The notes: generated by a model from the letters alone, not told the origin. Positions 35,106 through 44,466 are shown, numbered from the stretch's first letter. The stretch: DNA of 64,000 nt from Maribacter dokdonensis DSW-8 (GCF_001447995.1 NZ_LDPE01000003.1:226488-290487), one strand, 5' to 3'. Program-made: numbers and translations.

Positions 35106-35163
35106 TATATTTTAAATATAAAATAGAATCTAAGTTCCGATGTACATCGGAACTTTTTTTTTT
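35092..35163 (+). promoter_or_regulatory. Transcription attenuator of the phenylalanine/tyrosine operon
   Basis: The terminator is AAGTTCCGATG / CATCGGAACTT (35132-35154) followed by ten T; it ends 19 bases before the pheA GTG. The competing pairing is CGGGACT (35092-35098, inside the last leader codons) with AGTTCCG (35133-35139, the 5' arm of the terminator). That gives 7 bp with one G-T pair. Between them TATATTT/AAATATA (35106-35120) can fold as an inner hairpin. A ribosome stalled on the aromatic codons (35046-35081) leaves CGGGACT free and prevents termination. A ribosome reaching the stop codon covers it and allows the terminator. This is the classical attenuation logic, inferred from sequence. 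Confidence 0.78.
35132..35163 (+). terminator. Attenuator terminator hairpin
   Basis: Perfect palindromic stem with 11-base arms around TA (in practice about 10 bp with a GTAC tetraloop) and a run of ten T, located upstream of, not after, the genes of its operon. Confidence 0.9.
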
Positions 35164-35181
35164 GAATAAAACGGAGCAAAA

Positions 35182-36009
35182 GTGAGTCTAAAAATAGCCA
35201 TACAGGGAATAAAGGGCAGTAACCACCATCAAGTGGCAAAAGATTGTTATGGTGATGATATTGAGTTGGTAGAATGCCTTTCTTTTGATGCTTTGGTAGA
35301 TAAGTTGTTGACCAAAGAAGCTGATCAGGGTGTTATGGCCATTGAAAATTCCATTGCAGGATCTATCATTCCTAATTATGCTTTGGTAAACCATAATGAC
35401 CTACACATCATTGGGGAGTATTATTTAAACATCCATCACAACTTAATGGTATTAAAGGGCCAGAAGATTGAGGATATAACAGAAGTAAGTTCACACCCAA
35501 TGGCACTATTGCAGTGTAAGGAATATTTTAGACAATATCCGCATATAAAATTGGTGGAAGACGTAGATACGGCAGAGACCGCAAAGCGAATTCAAAAAGA
35601 AAAACTTAAGCATGTAGCGGCTATTGCTCCTAACGTTGCGGCAGAATTATATGGATTGGACATCGTAGCGAACGACATACAAACCATTCAAAATAATGCT
35701 ACGCGTTTTATCATTGTAAAAACAAAAAATGATGCACTGCCAGAGGCAGAGATCAGTAAGGCGTCTTTACGGTTTTTAACCGACCATAAAAGGGGTAGTT
35801 TGGCGGCAGTGCTTAATGTCATGAGCGATTGTAGATTGAATTTAACCAAAATACAGTCGTTACCGGTGATAGAAACACCTTGGAAATATGCTTTTTTTGT
35901 TGATGTAACTTTTAATGATTATGCAGATTTTACGAAGGCTAAAAGTCTATTGAACATCATGGCGGAAGACTTTAAGATTTTGGGTGAATATAAAAATGTA
36001 AGACAATGA
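35182..36009 (+). CDS. pheA: Prephenate dehydratase
   Basis: Converts prephenate to phenylpyruvate for phenylalanine synthesis. The 275-residue protein has a catalytic domain (IAIQGIKGSNHHQVAKDCYG at the start, QGVMAIENSIAGSI near residue 49) and the NNATRFIIV motif with the essential Thr174. An ACT domain follows from about 195. In the ACT domain the usual Phe-binding motif ESRP reads QSLP (in LTKIQSLPVIETPWKYAFFVD), so feedback inhibition may be altered. The start is GTG at 35182, just after the attenuator. There is no fused chorismate mutase; that activity is supplied by the fourth gene of the operon. The stop overlaps the next start as ATGA. Confidence 0.95.
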   Translation: MSLKIAIQGIKGSNHHQVAKDCYGDDIELVECLSFDALVDKLLTKEADQGVMAIENSIAGSIIPNYALVNHNDLHIIGEYYLNIHHNLMVLKGQKIEDITEVSSHPMALLQCKEYFRQYPHIKLVEDVDTAETAKRIQKEKLKHVAAIAPNVAAELYGLDIVANDIQTIQNNATRFIIVKTKNDALPEAEISKASLRFLTDHKRGSLAAVLNVMSDCRLNLTKIQSLPVIETPWKYAFFVDVTFNDYADFTKAKSLLNIMAEDFKILGEYKNVRQ

Positions 36010-37154
36010 TACGTACTGCCAAAAGGTTAGATACCATACAGGAATACTACTTCTCAAAAAAATTGAGAGAAGTTCGTGGTTTAATGGCACAAGGTAAACC
36101 TATCATTAATATGGGTATTGGTAGTCCTGATCTGGCTCCATCCCCAGAGGTTTTAAAAGCCATACAAGCAGCAGTGTTAGAGAACGGTGCGCACCAATAC
36201 CAAAGTTACCAAGGCTTGCCTCAGTTAAGAGATGCCATAGCCAATTTTTATAGGAATAAATTTGGTGTTACCGCAGACCCAAATACCGAAATTTTACCAT
36301 TAATGGGGTCAAAAGAAGGTATAATGCATATAAGCCTGGCTTTTTTGAACGAGGGTGATGAGGTATTGATACCAAATCCCGGGTACCCAACATACACCTC
36401 TGTAACCAATTTGGTAGGGGCCGTGCCAAAATACTATGATTTAACCGCTGATAATGGTTGGTTTCCAGATTTGGAGGCATTGGCAAAGCAAGATTTATCA
36501 AGGGTAAAGGTGATGTGGTTAAGCTATCCTCATATGCCAACAGGTGCTACGGCAACCAAAGAGCAGTTTATAAAGATGGTGGCATTTGCCCAAGAGCATG
36601 ATATTTTATTGGTGAACGATAATCCATATAGTTTTGTCCTGAATGACGAACCTGCCAGTATTTTAAGCTTGCCCAATGCAAAAAAGGTATGTTTAGAATT
36701 GAATTCTTTGAGTAAGACGTTCAACATGGCCGGTTGGCGTGTAGGTTTTGTTTTAGGTAGCGAAGAGCATATCAATGCTATTTTAAAGGTGAAGAGCAAT
36801 ATGGATTCCGGCATGTTCTACGGCATACAAAAAGGAGCAATTGCCGCCTTGAATAGCAGTGATGACTGGTTTAAGGAACTAAATGAAGTTTATGGTAAGC
36901 GAAGAGAATTGATCTATAAGTTGGTAGACAAGCTTGGCTGTTCATATGATCGTAACGCTGTAGGCATGTTCGTTTGGGCTAAATTGCCGGCAGGCAGTGT
37001 ATCATCAGAAGAGTTCATAGATGATATTTTATATAAGAAAGATCTGTTTATTACGCCAGGAACCATTTTTGGGAGTAATGGTGAAGGCTATATTCGTTTT
37101 TCACTATGTATAACGGAGAATAAGATAGAAGAGGCAATTAAAAGATTTGAATAA
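36006..37154 (+). CDS. Class I/II PLP aminotransferase
   Basis: A 382-residue fold-type I aminotransferase. Typical parts are GIGSPDLAPSPEVLKAI near residue 37, NPGYPTYTSV near 124, LSYPHMPTGA near 175, and the PLP lysine in NSLSKTFNMAGWRVGF (Lys237). PGTIFGSNGEGYIRFSLC lies near the C terminus. In this operon it most likely transaminates phenylpyruvate and 4-hydroxyphenylpyruvate to phenylalanine and tyrosine. The pattern resembles the LL-diaminopimelate/aspartate-like aminotransferases often misannotated in Bacteroidota, so specificity is inferred from context. It is translationally coupled to pheA and followed by tyrA after 30 bases. Confidence 0.9.
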   Translation: MIRTAKRLDTIQEYYFSKKLREVRGLMAQGKPIINMGIGSPDLAPSPEVLKAIQAAVLENGAHQYQSYQGLPQLRDAIANFYRNKFGVTADPNTEILPLMGSKEGIMHISLAFLNEGDEVLIPNPGYPTYTSVTNLVGAVPKYYDLTADNGWFPDLEALAKQDLSRVKVMWLSYPHMPTGATATKEQFIKMVAFAQEHDILLVNDNPYSFVLNDEPASILSLPNAKKVCLELNSLSKTFNMAGWRVGFVLGSEEHINAILKVKSNMDSGMFYGIQKGAIAALNSSDDWFKELNEVYGKRRELIYKLVDKLGCSYDRNAVGMFVWAKLPAGSVSSEEFIDDILYKKDLFITPGTIFGSNGEGYIRFSLCITENKIEEAIKRFE

Positions 37155-37184
37155 TAGGTCTTAAGACTAAAGCGTAGCTTTAAA

Positions 37185-38051
37185 ATGAATGTATTTGTAA
37201 TAGGTATCGGTTTAATAGGAGGTTCTTTGGCGAAAGACATAAAGTCGGCATTCGACAATGTTACCGTCTATGGCATAGAATCTAATGAAGCAAACTTAGC
37301 TGAAGCATTGTCTTTGGGTATTGTAGATAAGAAAGCTACCTATCAAGATTTACAATTAGCAGATATGGTCATTGTAAGTATACCGGTAGATGTTATGGTT
37401 ACCGAGCTTCCTGTTATATTGAATGCCGTTCATGAAGATTGTGTTGTTTTAGATGTTGGGTCTACCAAATCCATGATTTGCAAGGTGTTGGAAAATCATC
37501 CTAAGAGAAGAAATTTTTTGGCATGCCATCCTATTGCAGGAACGGAGTTTTCGGGTCCGTCCGCAGCGATCAACAATTTATTCAAAGACAAAACAAATAT
37601 TATTTGTGAGGTAGAGTTAACGGCATTTAAGCTCCAAGAAAGAGCGTTAAAAGTTTTTCAAGCTATTGGCATGAGAATACGTTATATGAACCCTGTTGCT
37701 CATGATAAGCATATTGCTTACGTATCGCATTTATCGCACATAAGTTCGTTCATGTTGGGTAAAACAGTGATCGAGAAAGAGAAGAACGAGCGTGATATTT
37801 TTGACATGGCCGGTAGTGGGTTTGAAAGTACGGTGCGTTTGGCAAAGAGTTCTCCTGCCATGTGGACACCTATTTTTAAACAGAATAAAGAGAATGTGGT
37901 AGAAACTTTGGAGGAGTACATTCAAAATCTAACCGCATTTAAGGAACTGTTGTTGAAAGATGATTATGAGGGCATTTATAATGAAATGAATAATACGAAT
38001 AAGATTAAAGGAATATTAAAAAGAAATACCGTTAAACAAGAAATAGAATAA
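37185..38051 (+). CDS. tyrA: Prephenate dehydrogenase
   Basis: An NAD(P)-dependent oxidative decarboxylation of prephenate to 4-hydroxyphenylpyruvate for tyrosine synthesis. The 288-residue protein starts with the Rossmann motif VFVIGIGLIGGSLAKDI. It has VDVGSTKSMI near residue 92 and the catalytic region ACHPIAGTEFSGP near 114. A helical dimerisation part contains HISSFMLGK and FDMAGSGFESTVRLA. There is no ACT or chorismate mutase domain. It is third in the aromatic operon, six bases before the DAHP synthase gene. Confidence 0.95.
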   Translation: MNVFVIGIGLIGGSLAKDIKSAFDNVTVYGIESNEANLAEALSLGIVDKKATYQDLQLADMVIVSIPVDVMVTELPVILNAVHEDCVVLDVGSTKSMICKVLENHPKRRNFLACHPIAGTEFSGPSAAINNLFKDKTNIICEVELTAFKLQERALKVFQAIGMRIRYMNPVAHDKHIAYVSHLSHISSFMLGKTVIEKEKNERDIFDMAGSGFESTVRLAKSSPAMWTPIFKQNKENVVETLEEYIQNLTAFKELLLKDDYEGIYNEMNNTNKIKGILKRNTVKQEIE

Positions 38052-38057
38052 GTAAAA

Positions 38058-39140
38058 ATGGAAAATTCAAAACAAATGAGAACATGGTTGGATGATTTAA
38101 ACCTTGACCATCCACTAGTAATAGCAGGGCCATGTAGTGCGGAAACCGAGGAGCAAGTGTTAGGTATAGCACACTCCCTAAAAGATACCGATGTAAACTA
38201 TTACAGAGCAGGTATATGGAAACCACGTACTCGCCCAGGAAATTTTGAAGGTGTAGGAGCTTTGGGGCTTAAGTGGCTTCAAAAGGTAAAGGCTGAAACA
38301 GGTATGAAAACGGCTACCGAGGTGGCTAACCGTGCTCATGTGGAATTAGCTTTAGAGCATGATATAGATTTATTATGGATAGGGGCAAGATCAACTGTTA
38401 GTCCGTTCATCATGCAAGAATTGGCAGATGCACTTAAGGGCACCGACAAGGTTGTATTGGTAAAGAACCCGGTTAATCCAGATTTAGCTTTATGGTTAGG
38501 CGGTATTGAAAGGTTACATACGGCAGGTATTAAAAAATTAGGTGCAATTCATAGAGGATTCTCTACATATGAGAAAACCAAGTATAGAAATATACCGGAA
38601 TGGCAAATGGCGATCGAATTTCAGAACAGATTTCCAGATTTACCTTTGATCAACGATCCATCGCATATTACGGGTAAGAGAGATATGATCTTTGATGTTT
38701 CTCAGACTGCTTTAGATTTAAATTTTGACGGATTAATGATCGAAACGCACCATGATCCTGATAATGCATGGAGTGATGCCGCTCAACAGGTAACTCCAGA
38801 GAAATTGGTTCAGATTATGAGAGACCTAAAAATTAGAAAAGAGAGCGATCCAGAGGCGGAATACAATTCTCAATTAAGTAACCTTAGAGCACAGATCGAT
38901 GTTATTGATAACCAATTGATCGAGACTCTAGGTAAAAGAATGAAAGTTTCTGATAGTATAGGTGAACTTAAAAAGCAAAAGAATGTTGCCGTGCTACAAT
39001 CTAATAGATGGAACCAAATTCTGGGAGCAATGATTCTTGAAGGGGAAAGTAAGGGACTTAGTGAAGAATTTGTTCTTCGTATGTTCAAGGCTATTCACCA
39101 AGAGTCTATCAACCACCAAGAAAAGATAGTGAACGGTTAA
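38058..39140 (+). CDS. Bifunctional DAHP synthase / chorismate mutase
   Basis: A 360-residue fusion. Residues 1 to about 265 form a 3-deoxy-7-phosphoheptulonate synthase of the KDOPS-like type. Motifs are PLVIAGPCSAETEEQ near residue 19, YRAGIWKPRTRPGNFEGVG near 49, GAIHRGFSTYEKTKYRN near 170 and DPSHITGKRD near 200. Residues from about 272 (LRAQIDVIDNQLIETLGKRMKVSDSIGELKKQKNVAV) form an AroQ-type chorismate mutase. It thus supplies the first reaction of the shikimate route and the branch-point reaction to prephenate, the substrate of the two dehydratase/dehydrogenase genes upstream. Such fusions are typical of Bacteroidota. It is the last gene of the attenuator-controlled operon and is followed by a terminator. 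Confidence 0.95.
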   Translation: MENSKQMRTWLDDLNLDHPLVIAGPCSAETEEQVLGIAHSLKDTDVNYYRAGIWKPRTRPGNFEGVGALGLKWLQKVKAETGMKTATEVANRAHVELALEHDIDLLWIGARSTVSPFIMQELADALKGTDKVVLVKNPVNPDLALWLGGIERLHTAGIKKLGAIHRGFSTYEKTKYRNIPEWQMAIEFQNRFPDLPLINDPSHITGKRDMIFDVSQTALDLNFDGLMIETHHDPDNAWSDAAQQVTPEKLVQIMRDLKIRKESDPEAEYNSQLSNLRAQIDVIDNQLIETLGKRMKVSDSIGELKKQKNVAVLQSNRWNQILGAMILEGESKGLSEEFVLRMFKAIHQESINHQEKIVNG

Positions 39141-39164
39141 GGTTTACATAACTTTATAAATACA

Positions 39165-39194
39165 AAACATCCGTAATATGCGGATGTTTTTTTA
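39165..39194 (+). terminator. Terminator of the aromatic operon
   Basis: AAAACATCCG and CGGATGTTTT around TAATATG, followed by further T. Confidence 0.85.
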
Positions 39195-39294
39195 TGTCTT
39201 AATTTTAATAAGTAAGAAAAATAATACATTTTAACAATATCCTTAATTATGAACCGTTAGGGGTCTAAAGAACCATTTTAACCAATCAAAAAGT

Positions 39295-41385
39295 ATGAAG
39301 AAAGTAGTATTGTTTACGTTCATGTTAATGGCATCATTTGCTGTAAAAGCCCAATCGTATATAGGCTTTTTAACAGATAATTACAGTGGTGTCAATAGTG
39401 TGATCTCTAACCCTGCAAATATTGCAGATTCACGTTTTAAAACAGATATTAATCTAATAGGAGCTAGTGGTTTTTTAGCTAATGACTATGTAGGTGTTGG
39501 GTATTCTGATTTGGTTTCCAGTGATTTTGACTATGATACAGATGCATTATTGACCCTTTCGGATAACAATAATTTTTCTGGTAATGTAGATGTGTTAGGT
39601 CCTTCGTTTATGTTTAATGTTGGTAGAAAATCTTCTATTGCCATATTTACAAGAGCAAGAAGTTTTGTGACGGGAAATGAATTTAATGGAGAAAGTATAG
39701 ATGACCTTGACGATAGTATTGATGAAAGTCAAGACTTTTTGGTAAACGAAGGTGATTTCTTTGCCGCCGGTCATGGTTGGGCAGAAGTGGGGATCACGTA
39801 TGCACAAGAATTAATGAATAAAGAAGAGCATTTCTTAAAAGGTGGTCTGTCATTTAAATATTTGAAAGGATTTGGTAATGCCTATGTGGCCGGTAGAAAT
39901 GTAACTATTGATTATGATGCGGATGGTGCTACATTACCGGATAATTCTACTATTGGAACTTTAGCATCTACAGGAGATCTAATTTATGGAAGAGCTGATC
40001 AGTATGATGTTGAAGATTATGATTATGAAGTGCCAGATGCTAACGGATTTGGGTTTGACCTGGGATTCGTTTATGAATGGAGACCAGATTATGAAGATTA
40101 TGTGGTAACGGGTGCTGATGGAGAAAAAACCGTCATGAAAGATAAAAATAAGTATAAACTAAAATTTGGTTTGTCGCTTACAGATGTAGGTTCGGTAAAT
40201 TACAAAGGTAGTTTAGTAGATACCTATAATATCAATAATACCATTACACAAGACGATTATGATAATATAGAGGATTCAGATGATCTTCAGAATTTATATA
40301 CGTTCACCCAAGCTACGGAAGATTTAAAGGCAGGTTTGCCAACGGCATTACATTTTAATGCAGATTGGAATATTAAAAATCATTTTTATTTGAATTTTAA
40401 TACTGATATCTCTATGCGTTCTGCAGGTGAGAATAATTTACGAACTGCAAACGTATTATCATTGACCCCACGTTTTGAGAGTAAGTGGTTCAGTTTCTAT
40501 TTGCCTGTAAGTAGCTATCAGTATAGTGGTTTACAAGTAGGTGCAGGCTTACGTGCCGGTCCTCTTTATCTTGGGTCGGGATCATTGATCTCTACATTTG
40601 CAAAAAATGAAATACAAGGAGCAGATGTATATGCAGGGTTGAAAATTCCGGTATACTATGGTCAGCCAAAAGATTCAGATGGTGATGGTATTCCAAATAA
40701 AGAAGATGGTTGCCCAAAAAAGGCAGGACCAATAGAAAATAATGGTTGCCCATGGGGAGATACTGATGGCGATTCGGTATTGGATAATGAGGACCAATGT
40801 CCAGATGAGGCAGGTCCTGTAGAAAACAATGGTTGTCCTTGGGTAGATACGGATGGAGATACCTTGTTGGATAATGAAGATCAATGTGTAGATGTAGCCG
40901 GACCTTTAGAGAATAATGGGTGTCCTTGGCCAGATAGTGACGGAGATTCAGTTTTTGATAAAGATGATAATTGTCCTGATGAAATGGGTACGGTAGCGAA
41001 TAACGGTTGTCCAGAACCGGTTGTTACGGCTGAGGTTCAAAAGTCGTTGAACGAGTATGCAAAAACTATTTTGTTCAACACAGGAAAATCAACATTAAAG
41101 GATGAGTCAACACCGGTATTGGTTGATATCATCGGTATTTTAAATGAATATCCCAATGCAAATTTCACTATTGAAGGGCATACGGATAGTATAGGTTCAG
41201 AAGCTACCAATCAAAAATTATCGGAGAAAAGAGCTCAAGCTGTTCTACAATTTTTAATAGATGGCGGTATTTCCCCAGCAAGATTGACCGCTATTGGTTA
41301 TGGGGAAAGTAAGCCAATTGCTACCAATATGTATAAAGATGGTAGACAGAAAAACAGACGTGTTGAGATTAACTTGGCACAGTAG
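39295..41385 (+). CDS. OmpA family outer-membrane protein with thrombospondin type 3 repeats
   Basis: A 696-residue protein. The signal peptide [20 protein letters not shown] precedes a large beta-barrel-like region (about 20-455), of the DUF5723 type, beginning [27 protein letters not shown]. Four Ca-binding thrombospondin type 3 repeats follow at about 462-580 ([30 protein letters not shown] and two more, each ending ENNGCP or ANNGCP). The C-terminal OmpA domain (about 590-696) has [23 protein letters not shown] and [15 protein letters not shown], and binds peptidoglycan. It is likely an abundant structural link between outer membrane and cell wall. It is a single gene with its own terminator. 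Confidence 0.92.
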   Translation: MKKVVLFTFMLMASFAVKAQSYIGFLTDNYSGVNSVISNPANIADSRFKTDINLIGASGFLANDYVGVGYSDLVSSDFDYDTDALLTLSDNNNFSGNVDVLGPSFMFNVGRKSSIAIFTRARSFVTGNEFNGESIDDLDDSIDESQDFLVNEGDFFAAGHGWAEVGITYAQELMNKEEHFLKGGLSFKYLKGFGNAYVAGRNVTIDYDADGATLPDNSTIGTLASTGDLIYGRADQYDVEDYDYEVPDANGFGFDLGFVYEWRPDYEDYVVTGADGEKTVMKDKNKYKLKFGLSLTDVGSVNYKGSLVDTYNINNTITQDDYDNIEDSDDLQNLYTFTQATEDLKAGLPTALHFNADWNIKNHFYLNFNTDISMRSAGENNLRTANVLSLTPRFESKWFSFYLPVSSYQYSGLQVGAGLRAGPLYLGSGSLISTFAKNEIQGADVYAGLKIPVYYGQPKDSDGDGIPNKEDGCPKKAGPIENNGCPWGDTDGDSVLDNEDQCPDEAGPVENNGCPWVDTDGDTLLDNEDQCVDVAGPLENNGCPWPDSDGDSVFDKDDNCPDEMGTVANNGCPEPVVTAEVQKSLNEYAKTILFNTGKSTLKDESTPVLVDIIGILNEYPNANFTIEGHTDSIGSEATNQKLSEKRAQAVLQFLIDGGISPARLTAIGYGESKPIATNMYKDGRQKNRRVEINLAQ

Positions 41386-41404
41386 CTATACAAAGATTTA
41401 GTAC

Positions 41405-41437
41405 TAAAAAAGCCCGGTTTTACCGGGCTTTTTTTTA
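41405..41437. terminator. Bidirectional terminator
   Basis: AAAAAAGCCCGG, loop TTTTA, CCGGGCTTTTTT. It serves the OmpA gene and the convergent gene at 41450. Confidence 0.9.
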
Positions 41438-41449
41438 TGTGTACTAATG

Positions 41450-41890
41450 CTATCTTTTAAAGATATATCGGGTAATGAAAATACCTTGTCCGTCCGTATT
41501 ACCGGCATCTGCTTCAACACCGCTGGTTACAAAAACAAGTTCCCATCCATTTTGTGCCATATCACTTAGTTTAGATGAAATAAGTGCATCGTTTGCCGCA
41601 ATGTTTTGGAAGCGAATACCGGCCACATTATAGAAATTAAGCAATTTGGTCTCTTCAAAATCTTTAACGCGAATATCACTGCGTTTAGATTTATTTCTGG
41701 TATTATCTTCCTCGGTCTGTTCAGAGGTGAACTCCTTAAAATCTCGATCTGCATTGGCATCTATAATTCGTGATCGTCCTAATCCACTAGGTACTATAGA
41801 TTCTACACTGGTAACAACTTTGTATTCCTGTGCTGTAGATGTGGTAATTGCAGTAAAGGCAAATAGGGCAAGTAAGATGATTTTTTTCAT
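41450..41890 (-). CDS. Uncharacterised secreted protein, DUF4177-like C terminus
   Basis: A 146-residue protein with signal peptide MKKIILLALFAFTAITTSTAQ. It starts the mature part with EYKVVTSVES and ends with LLNFYNVAGIRFQNIAAN...LSDMAQNGWELVFVTSG...FITRYIFKR. This is the arrangement of DUF4177-type proteins (YKVV...LNxxGxxGWELV...YxFKR). The middle of about 60 residues is charged and probably disordered. Function is unknown and the location is periplasm or outside. It runs in the same direction as the gene at 42065, but a terminator lies between them. Confidence 0.7.
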   Translation of the reverse strand: MKKIILLALFAFTAITTSTAQEYKVVTSVESIVPSGLGRSRIIDANADRDFKEFTSEQTEEDNTRNKSKRSDIRVKDFEETKLLNFYNVAGIRFQNIAANDALISSKLSDMAQNGWELVFVTSGVEADAGNTDGQGIFITRYIFKR

Positions 41891-42009
41891 GATGATGGTT
41901 TTTTACATTGATTTAAAGATTGTACGGTGAAAATATAAGGTATAATGAAGAATGCAAAGAATACTACTTTATATCATTGTAAATTGATGCTTTACCAATA
42001 TAATGGCTT

Positions 42010-42045
42010 AAAAAAAAGACCCGATACTAAAAGCATCGGGTCTTA
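42010..42045 (-). terminator. Terminator of the gene at 42065-42877
   Basis: AAGACCCGAT (42016-42025) and ATCGGGTCTT (42035-42044) form the stem. On the minus strand it is followed by a run of seven T. Confidence 0.8.
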
Positions 42046-42064
42046 TGATAAAGAAAGTTTTGTT

Positions 42065-42877
42065 CTATTGAATAGAGAAATCAAATACAGATTGGTTTTC
42101 TCTACCTTGAGGTACTTGGCCTTGGTAGATAAAGCAATACTCACCTGGCTCTAAAGTGTCGGGAGTAACTTTGAACTTGTTACCTTCAATTTCCTCTATA
42201 GCGAAGTTAAGAGCATATTTAGGGTCAATACCACTACTGCTAGTGATCCAGCTACTTTTTCCTGTAATTACCTCTCTAAGGTTCTTCTTCTCTTTAACGG
42301 TAAGTTTTACCAAAACAAACTCATTAGGGTTACTTGCCATTCTAAACCACCAGTTAAAAATACCGGTATCTCCACCTTGGTTGTTCTGCATATTATCAAC
42401 TTCTGTAACACTTGGGTCAAAGATGAACGTAAATTCTGGTCTGCTTTGGCGAATTACATTATTGGATTGTGTTTTAGGTAACTGAGCCTTCTTTTTAGAA
42501 TTGATCAACCCAGATACCAATTTCTGCGCCACTTGGTTAGAATTTGAACCAGAGAATACACTTGGTTGTATTAATTTATCTTCACCGCTAGCATCTGCAT
42601 AGTAAATACCAGTTTTAGATTTAGTGTTCTGTTTTGATTTATCCATGATCAAGGATAATATTTCAGAAGAAACCCCTGCATTTTTCATAGCGCCTAGAGC
42701 GGAAATAGAAGCGTCGAATTTAACATCCGAAGTGTTTATTTTATCTATGATCATATAATCGTCGAAACCTAGTTCAACCATTTGTACTACAGATTCGTTT
42801 GTAATAGTTTCTTGGGCAGTTCCAAAAGTAATGGCTGATAAAGCTAACATCAGCAATGATTTTTTGATGAATTTCAT
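42065..42877 (-). CDS. Uncharacterised secreted protein
   Basis: A 270-residue protein with signal peptide MKFIKKSLLMLALSAITFGTAQ. The first 50 mature residues (ITNESVVQMVELGFDDYMIIDKINTSDVKFD...LGAMKNAGVSSEILSLIM) are a helical module common in secreted Bacteroidota proteins. The motif is NxxVxxMVxxGxxxxxIxxKI...F...AL..LKxAGVSxxxI. The rest is a beta-rich domain with YALNFAIEEIEGNKFKVTPDTLEPGEYCFIYQGQ at the end, resembling domains that report 'EYAF' type outer features, but no family name is certain. The gene has its own terminator. Divergent from rsgA. Confidence 0.75.
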   Translation of the reverse strand: MKFIKKSLLMLALSAITFGTAQETITNESVVQMVELGFDDYMIIDKINTSDVKFDASISALGAMKNAGVSSEILSLIMDKSKQNTKSKTGIYYADASGEDKLIQPSVFSGSNSNQVAQKLVSGLINSKKKAQLPKTQSNNVIRQSRPEFTFIFDPSVTEVDNMQNNQGGDTGIFNWWFRMASNPNEFVLVKLTVKEKKNLREVITGKSSWITSSSGIDPKYALNFAIEEIEGNKFKVTPDTLEPGEYCFIYQGQVPQGRENQSVFDFSIQ

Positions 42878-42984
42878 TTTCTTGATTTTGGTTGTTATTT
42901 AATGTTATAGTTCTAAATTCAAATTTATGTTAATTTTTATATTTAAAGCAGTTACTTTGTATAAATGGAAGGATTTTTGGGTAA

Positions 42985-43938
42985 ATGGTAGGAATTGTTT
43001 ATAAATCTACGGGTAGTTGGTACACTGTTAAGGCAGAAAATGGTGATTTCTATGAATGTAGAATAAAAGGTAAGTTTAGGATCAAGGGTATAAAAAGTAC
43101 GAACCCTGTTGCGGTTGGTGATCAAGTACGCTTTGAGGTGGAGACTATTGGAGATGATACCATTGGTATTATCAATGAAATAGAAAATCGTAAAAATTAT
43201 ATAATTCGTAAATCTGTAAACCTGTCTAAACAGACACATATCATTGCTGCCAATTTGGATCAGGTTTTTTTATTGGTAACATTGAACAATCCGCCTACAT
43301 ACCCAGTTTTCATAGATCGATTTCTGATCACTGCAGAAGCCTATGAAATTCCGGTTGTTCTACTTTTCAATAAAGTAGATACTTATGCCCCGGAAGAATT
43401 AGATGAGATAAAGTTTTTGGCGGCCCTTTACCGCAATATTGGGTATACTTGTTTGGGTATTTCTGCGGCAACGGGCAAGAACGTTGATAAGGTGAAAGAA
43501 ATGATGATCGGTAAAACATCAATGTTCTCGGGTCATTCTGGTGTTGGTAAATCTACCTTGGTCAATGCTTTGGAGCCAGAGTTGGAAATTAAGACCAAAC
43601 AAATTTCTCAACAACACGCACAAGGGCAACATACCACCACATTTGCGGAAATGTTCGATTTAAGTTTTGATGCTAGAATTATAGATACGCCCGGTATTAA
43701 AGGTTTTGGTATTGTAGATATGGAAAAGGAGGAGATAGGCGATTATTTTCCAGAATTTTTTGAACTAAAGCAAGATTGTAAATTCAATAATTGTATTCAT
43801 GTAGACGAGCCAAAATGTGCCGTTAAAGATGCCTTGGAAACTGGTGATATAGCTTGGAGCAGGTATAACAGTTATCTGCAGATGATCAAAGGTGAAGATG
43901 AGAATTATAGGGTAGATATACACGACGATAAAAAATGA
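42985..43938 (+). CDS. rsgA: Ribosome small subunit-dependent GTPase A
   Basis: A circularly permuted GTPase that acts in late 30S ribosome maturation. The 317-residue product has an N-terminal OB domain (GDFYECRIKGKFRIKG). The GTPase motifs come in permuted order: G4 LFNKVD near residue 128, G1 FSGHSGVGKSTLVNAL near 184, and G3 IIDTPGIKGFG near 235. A zinc-binding region CKFNNCIHVDEPKC follows near 265. TTACTTTG at 42952-42959 is a near-consensus -7 element 25 bases upstream. It overlaps dtd by ATGA, so the two are translationally coupled. Confidence 0.96.
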   Translation: MVGIVYKSTGSWYTVKAENGDFYECRIKGKFRIKGIKSTNPVAVGDQVRFEVETIGDDTIGIINEIENRKNYIIRKSVNLSKQTHIIAANLDQVFLLVTLNNPPTYPVFIDRFLITAEAYEIPVVLLFNKVDTYAPEELDEIKFLAALYRNIGYTCLGISAATGKNVDKVKEMMIGKTSMFSGHSGVGKSTLVNALEPELEIKTKQISQQHAQGQHTTTFAEMFDLSFDARIIDTPGIKGFGIVDMEKEEIGDYFPEFFELKQDCKFNNCIHVDEPKCAVKDALETGDIAWSRYNSYLQMIKGEDENYRVDIHDDKK

Positions 43939-44387
43939 AAACAGTAATACAACGTGTTGCCAAAGCTAGCGTAACGGTCAATGGCGAAAAGATAAGTGCT
44001 ATTGACAATGGGCTTTTAATTTTAGTGGGTATAGAAAATGCAGATGCTCAAGATGATATTGATTGGCTTACGAACAAAATAGCAAACCTTCGTATTTTTA
44101 ATGATGAAGATGGTATAATGAACAAATCGCTTGTAGATGTAAATGGTGATGTCATTGTGGTTAGCCAGTTTACTTTACATGCAAGTACTAAAAAAGGGAA
44201 TCGACCTTCTTATATAAAAGCGGCAAGACCAGATGTTGCCATACCCCTGTATGAAGCCTTTATTACTACTTTGGAATCTAAATTGGGTAAGAAAGTCGGT
44301 ACCGGAGAATTCGGTGCGGATATGAAGGTTGAATTATTGAATGATGGTCCTGTGACCATAATGATTGATACAAAAGATAAAAATTAG
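43935..44387 (+). CDS. dtd: D-aminoacyl-tRNA deacylase
   Basis: Hydrolyses D-amino acids (and glycine from tRNA-Ala) from mischarged tRNAs. The 150-residue protein has the family length and the two active-site motifs: SQFTLHAS near residue 77 and the cross-subunit Gly-cisPro motif NDGPVTIMIDT near the C terminus. It begins MKTVIQRVAKASVTVNGEKI, typical of the family. It is encoded directly behind rsgA with a four-base overlap, a common pairing in Bacteroidota. Confidence 0.97.
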   Translation: MKTVIQRVAKASVTVNGEKISAIDNGLLILVGIENADAQDDIDWLTNKIANLRIFNDEDGIMNKSLVDVNGDVIVVSQFTLHASTKKGNRPSYIKAARPDVAIPLYEAFITTLESKLGKKVGTGEFGADMKVELLNDGPVTIMIDTKDKN

Positions 44388-44466
44388 AATTCAATAGATT
44401 TTCTGTATTTTTTGTAAGAAATCTACTGTTTTTGTCGTTAAGGTAAAAACCAGCCTACCAAATTAT

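Noticed and set aside
40675..41030. Periodic DNA repeats as a CRISPR-like array
   Set aside because: They encode thrombospondin type 3 repeats in frame within the OmpA-family protein.
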